A stretch of 64,000 nucleotides of DNA from Mesorhizobium sp. 65-26. GTDB taxonomy: Bacteria > Pseudomonadota > Alphaproteobacteria > Rhizobiales > Rhizobiaceae. Each line of letters begins with the position of its first letter. Position 1 is the first letter of the stretch. Location: contig MKVL01000012.1 of assembly GCA_001899205.1 (NCBI GenBank), positions 1 to 64,000 of the forward strand. Direction: 5' to 3'. Shown here one piece after another: positions 1 through 8,250 of this stretch. The notes below the pieces were generated by a model. That model did not search any database. It had not been told where the DNA came from and saw only the letters and a program-made list of their open reading frames with translations. A program made the translations under genes and the position numbers.

Positions 1-872
1 GAAGGGGGCCCGAAGACGAAATTGCGCGACATGTCGGCCGCGTAGCCGCCGAGCGTGCAGACCATGTCGCATTTCAGCGGATCACCCATGGCCGCCGGGA
101 CGTCGGCGCTCTTGGCGCGGGCGCCGAGCGTCATGTACTCCGCCGTCGAGGCCTGGCGCGATCCGGTCGCGGCGCCGGCGACACCTTCGCGGTAGAGAGC
201 GATGAGCTCGGCCTGGCGCATGCCCGGCGCGGCGTGCCGCTGCAGCCGCGAAAGCCCGGCCTCGGAGAGCACGATGCCCTGCTGGAGAAGGTCGATCTCG
301 GCCGCCGTCTTGATCGCGCGCAGCCGGTCGAGGAGCGGCGAGCCGTTGACCAGCGAACAGTCCGGCAGCATCGTCCGCAGCGCCGCGAAGTCGGCCGCCG
401 GCACGAAGTCGAGATCGAGGCCGAGCGTCGCGCGGCCGAGCCCGAAATCGTCGAGGATGCGCTTGAGCTCGGCGGCGGCGTTGGCGAGCTCGAACGTGCC
501 CGGCCGGAAAAAGCCCGGCGCGCGGCCAAGCGAGGCGGTGCCGTCCTCGATGCGCTCGCCAAGCGGCCGCGCGGATACCGAGGCGTCGAAAGGCGCCGAT
601 TCGATCCAGATCGGATGCGTGCGCACCAGCGCGTGCGGAGACGCGGCCCTGACCTGCGCGGCGTAGAAATCGGCGGCGACCACGCCGACCGGCAGGTCAG
701 CCTTTCGCGGTATGACGACGAAGCCCGCGCCGGCCCGCCGGAACAGGCCGGCGGCGCCGATCCACGCGCCGGTCGCATACTGGAAGGCCTCGGGCTCGCA
801 AAGCACCAGCGCCTCGATGCCGGCGCCCTCCGTCAGCCGGGTTGCGCGTTCTCGATCGATGAAGCCTGTCAT
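1..872 (-). CDS. M24-family (Xaa-Pro peptidase/creatinase-like) metallohydrolase, C-terminus outside window
   Basis: Reading leftward from an ATG at 872 (preceded by GGAAAGGAAACCC) the frame stays open for about 290 codons to the window edge, so the C-terminal part is missing. The N-terminal creatinase-like domain is followed by the start of the pita-bread fold. The segment CDMVCTLGGYAADMSRNF has two Asp 11 residues apart, matching the first two metal ligands of M24 enzymes. The family hydrolyses Xaa-Pro peptides, creatine or ring amides such as ectoine. It lies 25 bp downstream of an amino-acid ABC permease and is probably the last visible gene of that operon. The substrate cannot be assigned; the N-terminus does not look like a typical ectoine hydrolase. 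Confidence 0.8.
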   Translation of the reverse strand, partial: MTGFIDRERATRLTEGAGIEALVLCEPEAFQYATGAWIGAAGLFRRAGAGFVVIPRKADLPVGVVAADFYAAQVRAASPHALVRTHPIWIESAPFDASVSARPLGERIEDGTASLGRAPGFFRPGTFELANAAAELKRILDDFGLGRATLGLDLDFVPAADFAALRTMLPDCSLVNGSPLLDRLRAIKTAAEIDLLQQGIVLSEAGLSRLQRHAAPGMRQAELIALYREGVAGAATGSRQASTAEYMTLGARAKSADVPAAMGDPLKCDMVCTLGGYAADMSRNFVFGPP

Positions 873-897
873 GGGTTTCCTTTCCAGCGTTCCGGCT

Positions 898-1551
898 CTA
901 GGCGCCCTTACGGGTGGTATCCAGCCGCCTGACGAGCAGTGAACAGGGGATGCTGATGGCGAGGAAGATCAGCGCCACCAGAGTGTAGGGTTCGTTGTAG
1001 CGGTAGGTCTTGCCGGCCACGTCCTGCGCCGCGCCGAACAGCTCGATGACGGTGATGGTCGCCAGGATCGGCGTCTCCTTGAACATGCCGATCAGATAGT
1101 TGCCCAGCACAGGCAGGATCGGCTTGAGCGCCTGTGGCGCGATGACCAGCGCCCATTTCTGCAACGTGCGCAGGCCGAGCGCGTCGGCGGCCTCGAACTG
1201 GCCGACCGGCACGGCGCCGATGCCGGCGCGATAGACCTCGGCGATGAAGGCCGAATAATGCAGCGACAGGCCGAGTATGCCCGCGGCCAGCGCGCCGATG
1301 GTGATGCCGAAGGACGGCAGCACGTAGAAGACGAAATAGAGCTGCACCAGCAGCGGCGTGTTGCGGATGACATAGACGAAGCCGATGGCGATGAAGCGCA
1401 GCGCCTTGACGTCGGAGCGCTGCATGGCCGCGACGATGGCGCCGCCGACCAGCGCGCCGGCGAAGCCGCCGAACGTCGCCAGCACGGTCAGCACCGCGCC
1501 GCGCAGCAGGATGGGCAGGATGCTCAGGGCAAAGCCGAAATCAAACGACAC
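898..1551 (-). CDS. polar amino acid ABC transporter permease (HisM/GlnP type)
   Basis: This 217-aa inner-membrane protein has several hydrophobic helices and the amino-acid permease pattern, with the EAA-like loop around EAADALGLRTLQKW and the GNYLIGMFKETPIL segment. It forms half of the membrane channel of an importer together with the permease that overlaps its start by 11 bp and the binding protein further upstream. No ATP-binding subunit is visible; it may lie beyond the left edge. Confidence 0.9.
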   Translation of the reverse strand: MSFDFGFALSILPILLRGAVLTVLATFGGFAGALVGGAIVAAMQRSDVKALRFIAIGFVYVIRNTPLLVQLYFVFYVLPSFGITIGALAAGILGLSLHYSAFIAEVYRAGIGAVPVGQFEAADALGLRTLQKWALVIAPQALKPILPVLGNYLIGMFKETPILATITVIELFGAAQDVAGKTYRYNEPYTLVALIFLAISIPCSLLVRRLDTTRKGA

Positions 1552-2218
1552 GCGACTTCCCCTGCTTGAAGCGCCCGGCGCGCTTTTCCGCCCAGGCCAC
1601 CAGAAGGTTCAGCGGCGTGTTGATGACGAGGTACATCACAAGGATGATCCCCCAGACCAGCGAGGTGTCGCCGGTGGCGTTGATCAGATTGTGGCCGGTC
1701 TGGGTCAGCTCGGAAATGGTGATGAGCGAGACCAGCGCGGTCGCCTTCACGATCTCGATGGCGAGGTTGCCGAAACTCGGCAGCATGATCAGCATCGCCT
1801 GTGGGAAGATGACCCTGGAAAAGGTGATCCAGCGCGGCAGCGAAAGACTCCGCGCCGCCTCGTACTGGCCGATGCCGATGCTGGCGATGGCCGAGCGCAC
1901 GATCTCGGAACCGTAGGCGCCGAGGTTGAGGCCGATGCCGAGCACGGCGGTGGTCTCGCCGCTCAGCCTGACATGGTAGAGCGGCAGGATGAAATAGAGG
2001 AAGAAAAGCTGCACCAGGAGCGAGGTGCCGCGGAAGAACTCGACGAAGATGACGGCTCCGACGCGCAGCGGCCGCAGGCCCGACAGCCTGGCCATGCCGA
2101 TGAGGAAGGCCACGACCATCGCCGCGATCAGCGACATGGCCGATATCCTCAGGGTTGCCCATGCCCCCTCCAGCAGAAGGGGCATGAGCTCGACCAGCCT
2201 GGCGAAGCCGTCCTGCAC
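1541..2218 (-). CDS. polar amino acid ABC transporter permease
   Basis: An integral membrane permease of about 225 aa from the His/Glu/Gln transporter family, with the EAARSLSLPRWITF and LPSFGNLAIEIVKATAL segments typical of amino-acid permeases. The start is uncertain. A GTG at 2218 gives a normal-length N-terminus and lies just after the stop codon of the binding protein (2224-2226), whereas the first ATG at 2185 would leave only six residues before the first helix. No strong ribosome site distinguishes them. It pairs with the downstream permease, whose start overlaps its stop. Confidence 0.85.
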   Translation of the reverse strand: MQDGFARLVELMPLLLEGAWATLRISAMSLIAAMVVAFLIGMARLSGLRPLRVGAVIFVEFFRGTSLLVQLFFLYFILPLYHVRLSGETTAVLGIGLNLGAYGSEIVRSAIASIGIGQYEAARSLSLPRWITFSRVIFPQAMLIMLPSFGNLAIEIVKATALVSLITISELTQTGHNLINATGDTSLVWGIILVMYLVINTPLNLLVAWAEKRAGRFKQGKSRVV

Positions 2219-2223
2219 CTGTT

Positions 2224-3102
2224 CTACGAGCCCGAGCAGATGCTGGCGGCGGTGATGCTGTCGGCCGGCAGGTCCTGGGCGCTGAAGCCGAACGGCTTGA
2301 GGATCTCGGCGAGCTTGCCCGACGCGCGCAGGGCGGCGATCTGCTTGTTGAGGGCCTCGATGAAGTCGCCATCCTCCTTGCGCAGGCCGAGCGCCTGGAA
2401 GTTGAGCAGCGGCTTGCCGTCGGCGCCCTTGGCGATGGTGAAGGGCTCGACGCGCTCGACATCCTTGGCGCCGGTCTTGGCGATCAGCTCGCTGATCTCG
2501 AGCGCCGGATAATAGATCGCGTCGACGCGCCCGGCCTGCAGGCCGGAGAAGCCCTCGGTATCGCGCGAGAACAGAACGATCCGGTCCTCGGGGATGCCGG
2601 CGCGATGCAGGTCGTCCACCTGGGCGGTGCCGAGCTGGCTGCCGACCTTCAGGGTCGGCGACTTGGCGATGTCCTCGAGCGAATGGATGTTGGCCGGGTT
2701 GCCGGCATGGGTGGCGAGCACCGTGGCGATCTGCGTCAGCGGGTTGGTGAAGGCGATGCTCTCGCAGCGCTTCGGCGTGACGTACATGCCGGCGCCGATG
2801 ATGTCGAAGCGCCCCGCCATGACGCCCGGCACCAGTGCCGAGAATTCGTTGACGTTGGCTTCGATCTTGGTGATGCCCAGCGGCTCCAGCGCCGCGCGCA
2901 GCACTTCGACGATGGCGCCGGTGACCTTGCCGTCGGTCTCGATGTAGGCATAGGGCTTCTCGTTGGCGAGGCCGACGGTGACGGTTCCCGTCTGCTTGGC
3001 CGTCTCGAATGCGGTCGCCGACAGCGCCTGCGTCGCCGGTGCCATGGTCCACAGCGACGCCGCCAGCAACCCGTAGCCCAAACTGCTCAATCCGCGTCTC
3101 AT
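2224..3102 (-). CDS. amino-acid-type ABC transporter periplasmic substrate-binding protein, EhuB-like
   Basis: A 292-aa family-3 solute-binding protein with an N-terminal signal peptide ending near ATQALSA. The segment LVPGVMAGRFDIIGAGMYV followed by TPKRCESIAFTNP resembles the ectoine/hydroxyectoine binding protein EhuB (family recollection, not searched). It delivers the ligand to the two permeases immediately downstream. The start is supported by AAAGGACG upstream of the ATG. The EhuB-like stretch hints at a compatible solute or cyclic amino acid, but the enzymes around it do not match a standard ectoine operon, so the substrate remains open. Confidence 0.85.
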   Translation of the reverse strand: MRRGLSSLGYGLLAASLWTMAPATQALSATAFETAKQTGTVTVGLANEKPYAYIETDGKVTGAIVEVLRAALEPLGITKIEANVNEFSALVPGVMAGRFDIIGAGMYVTPKRCESIAFTNPLTQIATVLATHAGNPANIHSLEDIAKSPTLKVGSQLGTAQVDDLHRAGIPEDRIVLFSRDTEGFSGLQAGRVDAIYYPALEISELIAKTGAKDVERVEPFTIAKGADGKPLLNFQALGLRKEDGDFIEALNKQIAALRASGKLAEILKPFGFSAQDLPADSITAASICSGS

Positions 3103-3125
3103 CTCAGTCGTCCTTTTCTGGCTGT

Positions 3126-3827
3126 TCAGTTCTTAGCGCCAAGCGCGAAATCCATCGCCGCGCTGGCGTGGATCCACGTCGTGTCGAAGACCGGAATGTC
3201 GAAATCGTCCTGCCCGATCAGCATGGTTATCTCGGTGCATCCGAGGATCACACCATCGGCGCCGCGCGCCGTCAAACGCTTTACTTCGTCGAGATATGCC
3301 TGCTTGGACGCAGGCGTGACAACACCCTCGCAGAGCTCCTCGTAGATTATCCTGTGCACGGTCGCCCGGCCATCCTCGTCGGGTACGATCGTCGCGATGC
3401 CGCGCTTTTCGGCAAGCCGGTCGCGATAGAAGGGGCGCTCCATGGTGAAGCGGGTGGCGAGCAGCGCCGGCGTCGTCGAGGGTGTCTGCCGGATGGCGTC
3501 GGCGGTCGCATCGGCGATGTGGATCAACGGGATGGAACAGGCCGCCTCGATGCGGTCGGCCAGCAGGTGCATGGTGTTGGTGCACAGAACCAGCGCCTCG
3601 GCGCCGGCGCGTTCCAGATCGCGCGCCGCCGCCACCAGTATGTCGGCTGCCCCGTCCCAGTCGCCGCTGTGCTGTTTTTCGGCGATCCCGGCGAAATCCA
3701 GCGAGCGCAGCACGATGTCGGCCGAGTGCAGGCCGCCCAGCCGCTCGTGAGCGATGGTGTTCATGTGGCGATAGTAGATCGCCGTGCTTTGCCAGCTCAT
3801 TCCGCCGATCAGGCCCAGCTTGCGCAT
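3126..3827 (-). CDS. aspartate/glutamate racemase family protein (YgeA/RacX-like)
   Basis: A 233-aa cofactor-independent racemase. It has the GLIGGMSWQSTAIYY N-terminus and the two catalytic-Cys regions of the family, ALVLCTNTMH and GVILGCTEITML. The ATG at 3827 is chosen because AAAGGAGA lies eight bases upstream and homologues begin MRKLGLIGGMSW; the frame is open further upstream but without a better start. It interconverts D- and L-amino acids. As first gene of the operon before the amino-acid importer it probably processes the imported compound. Confidence 0.85.
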   Translation of the reverse strand: MRKLGLIGGMSWQSTAIYYRHMNTIAHERLGGLHSADIVLRSLDFAGIAEKQHSGDWDGAADILVAAARDLERAGAEALVLCTNTMHLLADRIEAACSIPLIHIADATADAIRQTPSTTPALLATRFTMERPFYRDRLAEKRGIATIVPDEDGRATVHRIIYEELCEGVVTPASKQAYLDEVKRLTARGADGVILGCTEITMLIGQDDFDIPVFDTTWIHASAAMDFALGAKN

Positions 3828-3889
3828 TCCAGTCTCCTTTTCGTTCCGCCGAGCGTAAGGGTTCTCGTGGCTACCAGACAATGATAATG

Positions 3890-3926
3890 ATTGAGTGACT
3901 CCTCACGAGATTGTGTGGCACTCAAT
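3890..3926. promoter_or_regulatory. inverted repeat in the divergent racemase/MocR promoter region
   Basis: ATTGAGTG at 3890-3897 is mirrored exactly by CACTCAAT at 3919-3926, with 21 bases between. The pair lies in the 97-bp space between the racemase start (3827) and the MocR regulator, and its right arm overlaps the regulator's likely ATG. It is a candidate operator for autoregulation and control of the divergent operon (inference). Confidence 0.45.
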
Positions 3927-5286
3927 GTGGACGCCCGAAACGCTCGCCGCCTCCGGTCCGAAATATGTGGCGCTTGCCCATGCGATCGCCGAGGCGGCGC
4001 GGTCGGGAACGCTGCTGCCGGGCGCCAGGCTGCCGCCACGCCGGGCGCTGGCGGCGCGGCTGGGCATGAACCTGTCGACGGTCTCCAAGGCCTACGACCT
4101 CGCCGCCGAGATGGGAATCGTCGCCGGCGAGGTGGGGCGGGGCACCTTCGTGCGCATGCTGTCCGTGCCCGAGCGCATGCCCTGGCCGAAGACCGGCGGG
4201 GCGGATGCCCTCGACATGAGCTCGAACTTCCCGTTTCCGTCGGCCGCGAACGACGAGCTTCGCCTTGCCTTCGAGGCGCTGGGCTCGCTGCCCAACGCCG
4301 CCGACCTCCTGCGCTATCACCCCAACAGCGCGCATCCCAGCCATCTCGCGGCGGGCGCGGCCTGGGTCAGGGACCTCGGCGTCGAGGCGGCGCCGGAGCG
4401 GCTCCTCATCACGGCGGGCGCCATCCATGGCGTCTTCGTCTCGCTGCTGGCCGTCGCGCGCGCCGGCGACCTCGTTCTGCTGGAGGAAATGACGTCACCC
4501 GCCATCATCGGCGCCTGCCGGGCGCTCGGCCTGCGCATCGGCGCCGTGCCGCTGGACGTCGGCGGGCTGCGGCCCGACGCGCTGGAAGCGATGGTGAAAC
4601 GCGAGCGTCCGCGCGCGCTGGTGGTGGTGCCGAACCTGCAGAACCCGACGCTGGCGGTCATGCCGGCGGAACGGCGGCGGCAGGTGGTCGAGATCGCCCG
4701 GCAGCACGGCTTCATCCTCATCGAGGACGACGTCTACGGGCCGCTGCTGCGGCAGCCGGACCGCCCGCCGCCGCTGGCCGCCATGGCGCCGGAGCGCACC
4801 TGCTTCTGCACCAGCCTGTCGAAATCGGTCGCGCCGGGCCTGCGCATCGGCTTCCTGCTGATGCCCGCCTCGCTCAGGGCCGACGCGCTCAACGCCATCC
4901 GCGTGTCAACGTGGATGACATCGCCGCTGCTCGGCCAGATCGCCGCGAACTGGATCCTCGACGGCACCGCCGCCAGGCTGTGCGAGCGGCAGCGGGCGAT
5001 CATCCGGCGCCGCCAGGAGATGGCGCGCCAGATCCTGGGCGAGTTCGACATCGTCACCGACGACGCGGCGCTGCATCTGCTGCTGAAGCTGCCCGAACCC
5101 TGGCGGGCCGGCCAGTTCAGCGCGCACATGCAGCAGCAGGGCGTGGCGGTGCTGCCCAGTTCCGAAATGTCGGCCGATCCCGGCGGCCGGCAGAACCTCG
5201 TGCGCCTCAGCCTGTGCACCATCGACAGCGAAGCCGCGCTGCAATCGGCGCTGACGGCGTGCAGGACGGTGCTGCGCGGCGGATGA
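3925..5286 (+). CDS. MocR/PdxR-type transcriptional regulator (GntR HTH fused to class I aminotransferase domain)
   Basis: A 453-aa protein. The N-terminal winged helix (about residues 1-75, LPPRRALAARLGMNLSTVSKAYDLA) is followed by a fold-type I aminotransferase-like domain. That domain includes EDDVYGPLLRQ and the SLSKSVAPGLRIGF segment, which holds the PLP-binding Lys. Such regulators sense PLP adducts of amino acids or amines. The ATG at 3925 gives the family-typical start MWTPETLAASGPKYVAL; a GTG at 3895 would add ten residues. It is transcribed divergently from the racemase-ABC-M24 operon and most likely controls it. Confidence 0.9.
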   Translation: MWTPETLAASGPKYVALAHAIAEAARSGTLLPGARLPPRRALAARLGMNLSTVSKAYDLAAEMGIVAGEVGRGTFVRMLSVPERMPWPKTGGADALDMSSNFPFPSAANDELRLAFEALGSLPNAADLLRYHPNSAHPSHLAAGAAWVRDLGVEAAPERLLITAGAIHGVFVSLLAVARAGDLVLLEEMTSPAIIGACRALGLRIGAVPLDVGGLRPDALEAMVKRERPRALVVVPNLQNPTLAVMPAERRRQVVEIARQHGFILIEDDVYGPLLRQPDRPPPLAAMAPERTCFCTSLSKSVAPGLRIGFLLMPASLRADALNAIRVSTWMTSPLLGQIAANWILDGTAARLCERQRAIIRRRQEMARQILGEFDIVTDDAALHLLLKLPEPWRAGQFSAHMQQQGVAVLPSSEMSADPGGRQNLVRLSLCTIDSEAALQSALTACRTVLRGG

Positions 5287-5311
5287 GGGACACGCATCTC
5301 TGCGTCATGTC

Positions 5312-6334
5312 CTACTGACAGCGCGGTGTCCGGTAGCGGTCCTGTTCTTCCGGCGAAATCTTCGCTCCGACGCGGTAGTTGAAAGACACCACCTTCGTCG
5401 CATCGCTGTCGACCTCACACCGGAAACTCAGTTTGTACCACCGTCCCATTTGGGTACCAAAGGCTGAATTCGGGCAGTCAATGACGTTACCGGCCTTGAG
5501 CCAAAATTTCGGTACACTACCGGGGTTGTAAGAGGCACCCTGCAACTGCGCCTCTAGTCTGCTGCTGCAAAGTAAGCCAACCCGTTTGTCCCGAGGCAAA
5601 CCAGCTATCGCCGCGGTTGCAAGCTCATCCTTTGTGGCTTCCTGTGAGGAGAGCCTGCGAGCCCCTGGAAGCTTCGAATCGCCCTGCGGGCCTGACTTGG
5701 TGGCGCTTATGTCTGCTTCCTGCGCCGCGTTTGCGGGCCTGGGTTCCGGCGTGTCGGCGGTAGCGGGCAACGCTACGTCATTGTCGCCACCTGTCGCGGT
5801 CAAGGGTGCTGGCGCGGCGTCCGGCTGCTTTGCCGCATCCTTCGGCGGCTCGGTTTCCCTTGCCGCAACGGCCTTCTCTTCGGCGTCCTTGGCCGCAGCG
5901 GGCGGCGTCGAATCATTGGTCTTGTCCGGAGACTTGGCGCTGTCCTGGGCGCTGGATCCATCCGGCGACTTCCGCGGACCGGCATCCTTGTCACCATACT
6001 GAAAGACAGGCCTCGCCTCTGCGGCCGGCGGCGGATTGGGCTGCTGCTTCTGCTGCTCTGGCGGGTTTTCCGGCGCCTTCTCCGGTGCAGGCGGCTTCTC
6101 AGCGGTTTGCTGGGGCTTTTCCGGTTCCTTCCTGGCTGGTTCCGGAGCGGGTTTCGGCTTGGGCGGCTCGGGAGCGGGCACCAGCGAGACGTCGACCGCC
6201 TGGTCGTTCTTCGGCTGGTCGGGAGACTTCGTCAGACCGTAGACGAGAAACGAGAAAATCAGCGCGTGCAGGATCACCGACGCGGGCAAGCCCCACAACC
6301 ACTCCCGTCCCTGCCTCGGCGTTCCGTCCTTCAT
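5312..6334 (-). CDS. DUF930 protein with TonB-like N-terminal anchor and Pro/Ala-rich linker
   Basis: A protein of about 340 aa. One N-terminal membrane helix (WGLPASVILHALIFSFLVYGL) is followed by some 150 residues rich in Pro, Ala, Lys and Glu, and then a C-terminal DUF930 domain with conserved Cys (LPRDKRVGLLCSSRLEAQL, DCPNSAFG, FRCEVDSD). The architecture matches cell-envelope proteins of Rhizobiales with unknown function, tethered in the inner membrane and crossing the periplasm. An ATG at 6367 would add eleven residues. It was the original downstream neighbour of tRNA-Gly before island insertion. Confidence 0.75.
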   Translation of the reverse strand: MKDGTPRQGREWLWGLPASVILHALIFSFLVYGLTKSPDQPKNDQAVDVSLVPAPEPPKPKPAPEPARKEPEKPQQTAEKPPAPEKAPENPPEQQKQQPNPPPAAEARPVFQYGDKDAGPRKSPDGSSAQDSAKSPDKTNDSTPPAAAKDAEEKAVAARETEPPKDAAKQPDAAPAPLTATGGDNDVALPATADTPEPRPANAAQEADISATKSGPQGDSKLPGARRLSSQEATKDELATAAIAGLPRDKRVGLLCSSRLEAQLQGASYNPGSVPKFWLKAGNVIDCPNSAFGTQMGRWYKLSFRCEVDSDATKVVSFNYRVGAKISPEEQDRYRTPRCQ

Positions 6335-6464
6335 CCCGAGGGATGTGGAACGAAACCGTGGCGGCATCAAGCATGAGCGCCGCAACGGCGTGATTTGGTC
6401 GCTGCACGGATCGGTGATGGCAGGCGTGGATGTCGGCGGATTTCCATGCCGATCGCCAAAAATG

Positions 6465-6493
6465 AAAAAGGCCGGAGCGATCCGGCCTTTTTT
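6465..6493 (-). terminator. Rho-independent terminator, originally behind tRNA-Gly
   Basis: A long stem (AAAAAGGCCGGA, loop GCGA, TCCGGCCTTTTT) is flanked by A and T runs, so it can work on either strand. Before the island inserted, it lay about 30 bp past the 3' end of tRNA-Gly and would have ended that transcript. Confidence 0.75.
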
Positions 6494-6521
6494 CACGATG
6501 CTTGATCCCCCGGAGGGAAAC

Positions 6522-6570
6522 TGGAGCGGGTGAGGCGATTCGAACGCCCGACCCCAACCTTGGCAAGGTT
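6522..6570 (-). repeat. attL: 49-bp duplicate of the tRNA-Gly(GCC) 3' end
   Basis: This 49-bp stretch is identical to 32536-32584 and corresponds to the tRNA from its CCA end through the anticodon stem. Beyond 6570 the tRNA match stops, so this copy is the displaced 3' fragment and not a functional tRNA gene. Confidence 0.93.
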
Positions 6571-6632
6571 AGAGATGGGCTACGCCACGCCATCCAGCAG
6601 TATCCGGGAGTACGATAACTTATTGATAAAGC

Positions 6633-6662
6633 TTGACATTATTTCCAGCTATTCGCTAGGGT
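6633..6662 (+). promoter_or_regulatory. candidate integrase promoter
   Basis: TTGACA at 6633-6638 is followed after 18 bases by TAGGGT at 6657-6662, a consensus -35 with a weak -10. It lies about 70 bp before the integrase start, and the putative arm sites (6684-6704) fall just downstream, so integrase binding could repress its own gene. Confidence 0.4.
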
Positions 6663-6683
6663 AATCCAGTCTTTTCCTTCGCA

Positions 6684-6704
6684 GTGTTGACCAGGTGTTG
6701 ACCA
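6684..6704 (+). repeat. tandem GTGTTGACCA repeat, putative integrase arm-type site (left)
   Basis: Two direct copies, GTGTTGACCAG then GTGTTGACCA, form 21 bp. The identical 21 bp occurs at 32450-32470 near the other end in the same orientation. Confidence 0.6.
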
Positions 6705-6730
6705 ATGGGGGCCTTTGAGGAGATGGATCG

Positions 6731-8194
6731 ATGGCAAAGCGCGTTGGTGTGGCTCTCACAAAACGGGTGGTTGACGCTGCCGAGAAGAGGGACCGACGCT
6801 ACTTCGTCTGGGACAGCGAGTTGTCCGGCTTCGGTCTGCGCGTGGAAACGAGCGGCGCGAAGACCTTCATCGTCCGGTATCGCGCCGAAGGTGGTGGTCG
6901 ATCGGCTGCGCAGCGGTTCGTGACCATCGGCAGGTTAGGCACGCTTACTCCAGAGCAAGCGCGCAAGCAGGCGAAAACTGTCCTTGGAGGCGTCGCCAAG
7001 GGCGAAGATCCGGCGGATGAACGCCGCGCAAAACGACGCGAGATGAAGATGACTGGCTTGATCGAACTCTATGAAGAAGAGGGCTGCGTCATTCAGCGCG
7101 GGAAACGGCAGGGTCAACCGATGAAGCCGTTGACCAAGCAGTTGACGCTCGCGCGCCTTCGTAACCATGTCGTGCCATTGCTCGGGCACAAGCGCGTGAG
7201 TGAATTGAATGCAGGCGACATCGAACGCTTTGTCCGTGACGTCACCGCTGGAAAGACCAATCGAGACGAGAAGATTGGGCCCCGCAGACGCATCATTGTA
7301 CGCGGCGGTGAGGGTGCGGCCCGCAAGGTCGTACGCGACTTGTCTGCTGTTTTCAGCTTCGCTATCCGTAGCGAGATCGTTCAGAAGAACCCTTGCGAGA
7401 CGGCGGCCGTTCGGAAGACGGACAATCAGCGAAAACGCTTCCTCGTGCTCGACGAGGTGACGCGCCTTGGGTCGGCGCTGGAAGAGTTGGAGGCAGAAGG
7501 TGTAAATTCGAAGGCCGTCAATATCGCAAGGCTTTGGGCGCTGACTGGCTGCCGCAGAGAGGAGATCGCGTCGCTGAAGTGGACTGAGGTAAATCTCGCC
7601 GAGGGACTCTTGGAACTCGACGATAGCAAGACAGGTAAGTCCGTCCGACCGCTTGGAGCTGCCGCAGTCACGCTACTCGAAAGCTTGCCACGTGAGCCGC
7701 CCAGCAATTTCGTATTCCCGGCTGAACGTGGGGACACTTATTTCCAGGGCACCAAGCGCATCTGGGCCAAGGCGATTAAGAAAGCGAAGCTTCCCGGCGT
7801 TACGCCTCACACGCTTCGCCATACGATCGGCTCGACCGCGATCTCAACGGGTGAAGCGCTGGCACTGACGGGCGCCATGCTGGGCCATTCAAATCCGCGT
7901 TCAACGGCCATTTACGCTCACGTGCAAAACGATCCGTCACGTCGCGCTGCGAATCGGGTTGCCAAGAAAATCGCGATGGCACTCGCTGGAAATGTGTCAC
8001 TTCCTCGCAACCGGAAGGCGCGACGGAATGACCTCGAAATCCTGACAACCTGTCTCGTGGATCGCCTCAATGCCGAGGGCATTGAAGGCGCTCGAGTGCA
8101 GGAGATTATTGCCGAGGCGATTGCTGCGGCAGAGGATGGGAAGCGACTGCCCCACAGAGGGACGGCTCCCGGCGATCATGCTTGCAATAAATGA
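6731..8194 (+). CDS. int: P4-type tyrosine recombinase / island integrase
   Basis: A 487-aa site-specific recombinase with the DUF4102 N-terminal arm-binding domain (about 1-90), a SAM-like core-binding domain, and a catalytic domain. The catalytic residues visible are R275 (TGCRREE), the SKTGKS lysine, H360-x-x-R363 (HTLRHT), H386 (LGHSN) and Y395 (IYAHV). It cuts and rejoins DNA at the tRNA-Gly 3' end flanking this island. GAGGAG stands upstream of the ATG. It lies at the attL end, remote from the intact tRNA and reading into the island. No excisionase was recognised nearby. All catalytic residues are intact, so it is probably active. Confidence 0.95.
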   Translation: MAKRVGVALTKRVVDAAEKRDRRYFVWDSELSGFGLRVETSGAKTFIVRYRAEGGGRSAAQRFVTIGRLGTLTPEQARKQAKTVLGGVAKGEDPADERRAKRREMKMTGLIELYEEEGCVIQRGKRQGQPMKPLTKQLTLARLRNHVVPLLGHKRVSELNAGDIERFVRDVTAGKTNRDEKIGPRRRIIVRGGEGAARKVVRDLSAVFSFAIRSEIVQKNPCETAAVRKTDNQRKRFLVLDEVTRLGSALEELEAEGVNSKAVNIARLWALTGCRREEIASLKWTEVNLAEGLLELDDSKTGKSVRPLGAAAVTLLESLPREPPSNFVFPAERGDTYFQGTKRIWAKAIKKAKLPGVTPHTLRHTIGSTAISTGEALALTGAMLGHSNPRSTAIYAHVQNDPSRRAANRVAKKIAMALAGNVSLPRNRKARRNDLEILTTCLVDRLNAEGIEGARVQEIIAEAIAAAEDGKRLPHRGTAPGDHACNK

Positions 8195-8250
8195 AGAACC
8201 CATTTCAAATTTGGCTGGATCTGCATCAACGTGAAAATCAAAACATGGGC

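Noticed and set aside
1-3827. Ectoine uptake and degradation operon (ehu/eut)
   Set aside because: Only the binding protein looks EhuB-like. The racemase is of the YgeA type, the M24 N-terminus is not DoeA-like, and eutB/C/E partners are not seen.
6522-6600. Second tRNA-Gly gene at the left end
   Set aside because: Only the 3' 49 bases match; the 5' half does not pair with the acceptor or form a D-arm, so it is an attachment-site remnant.
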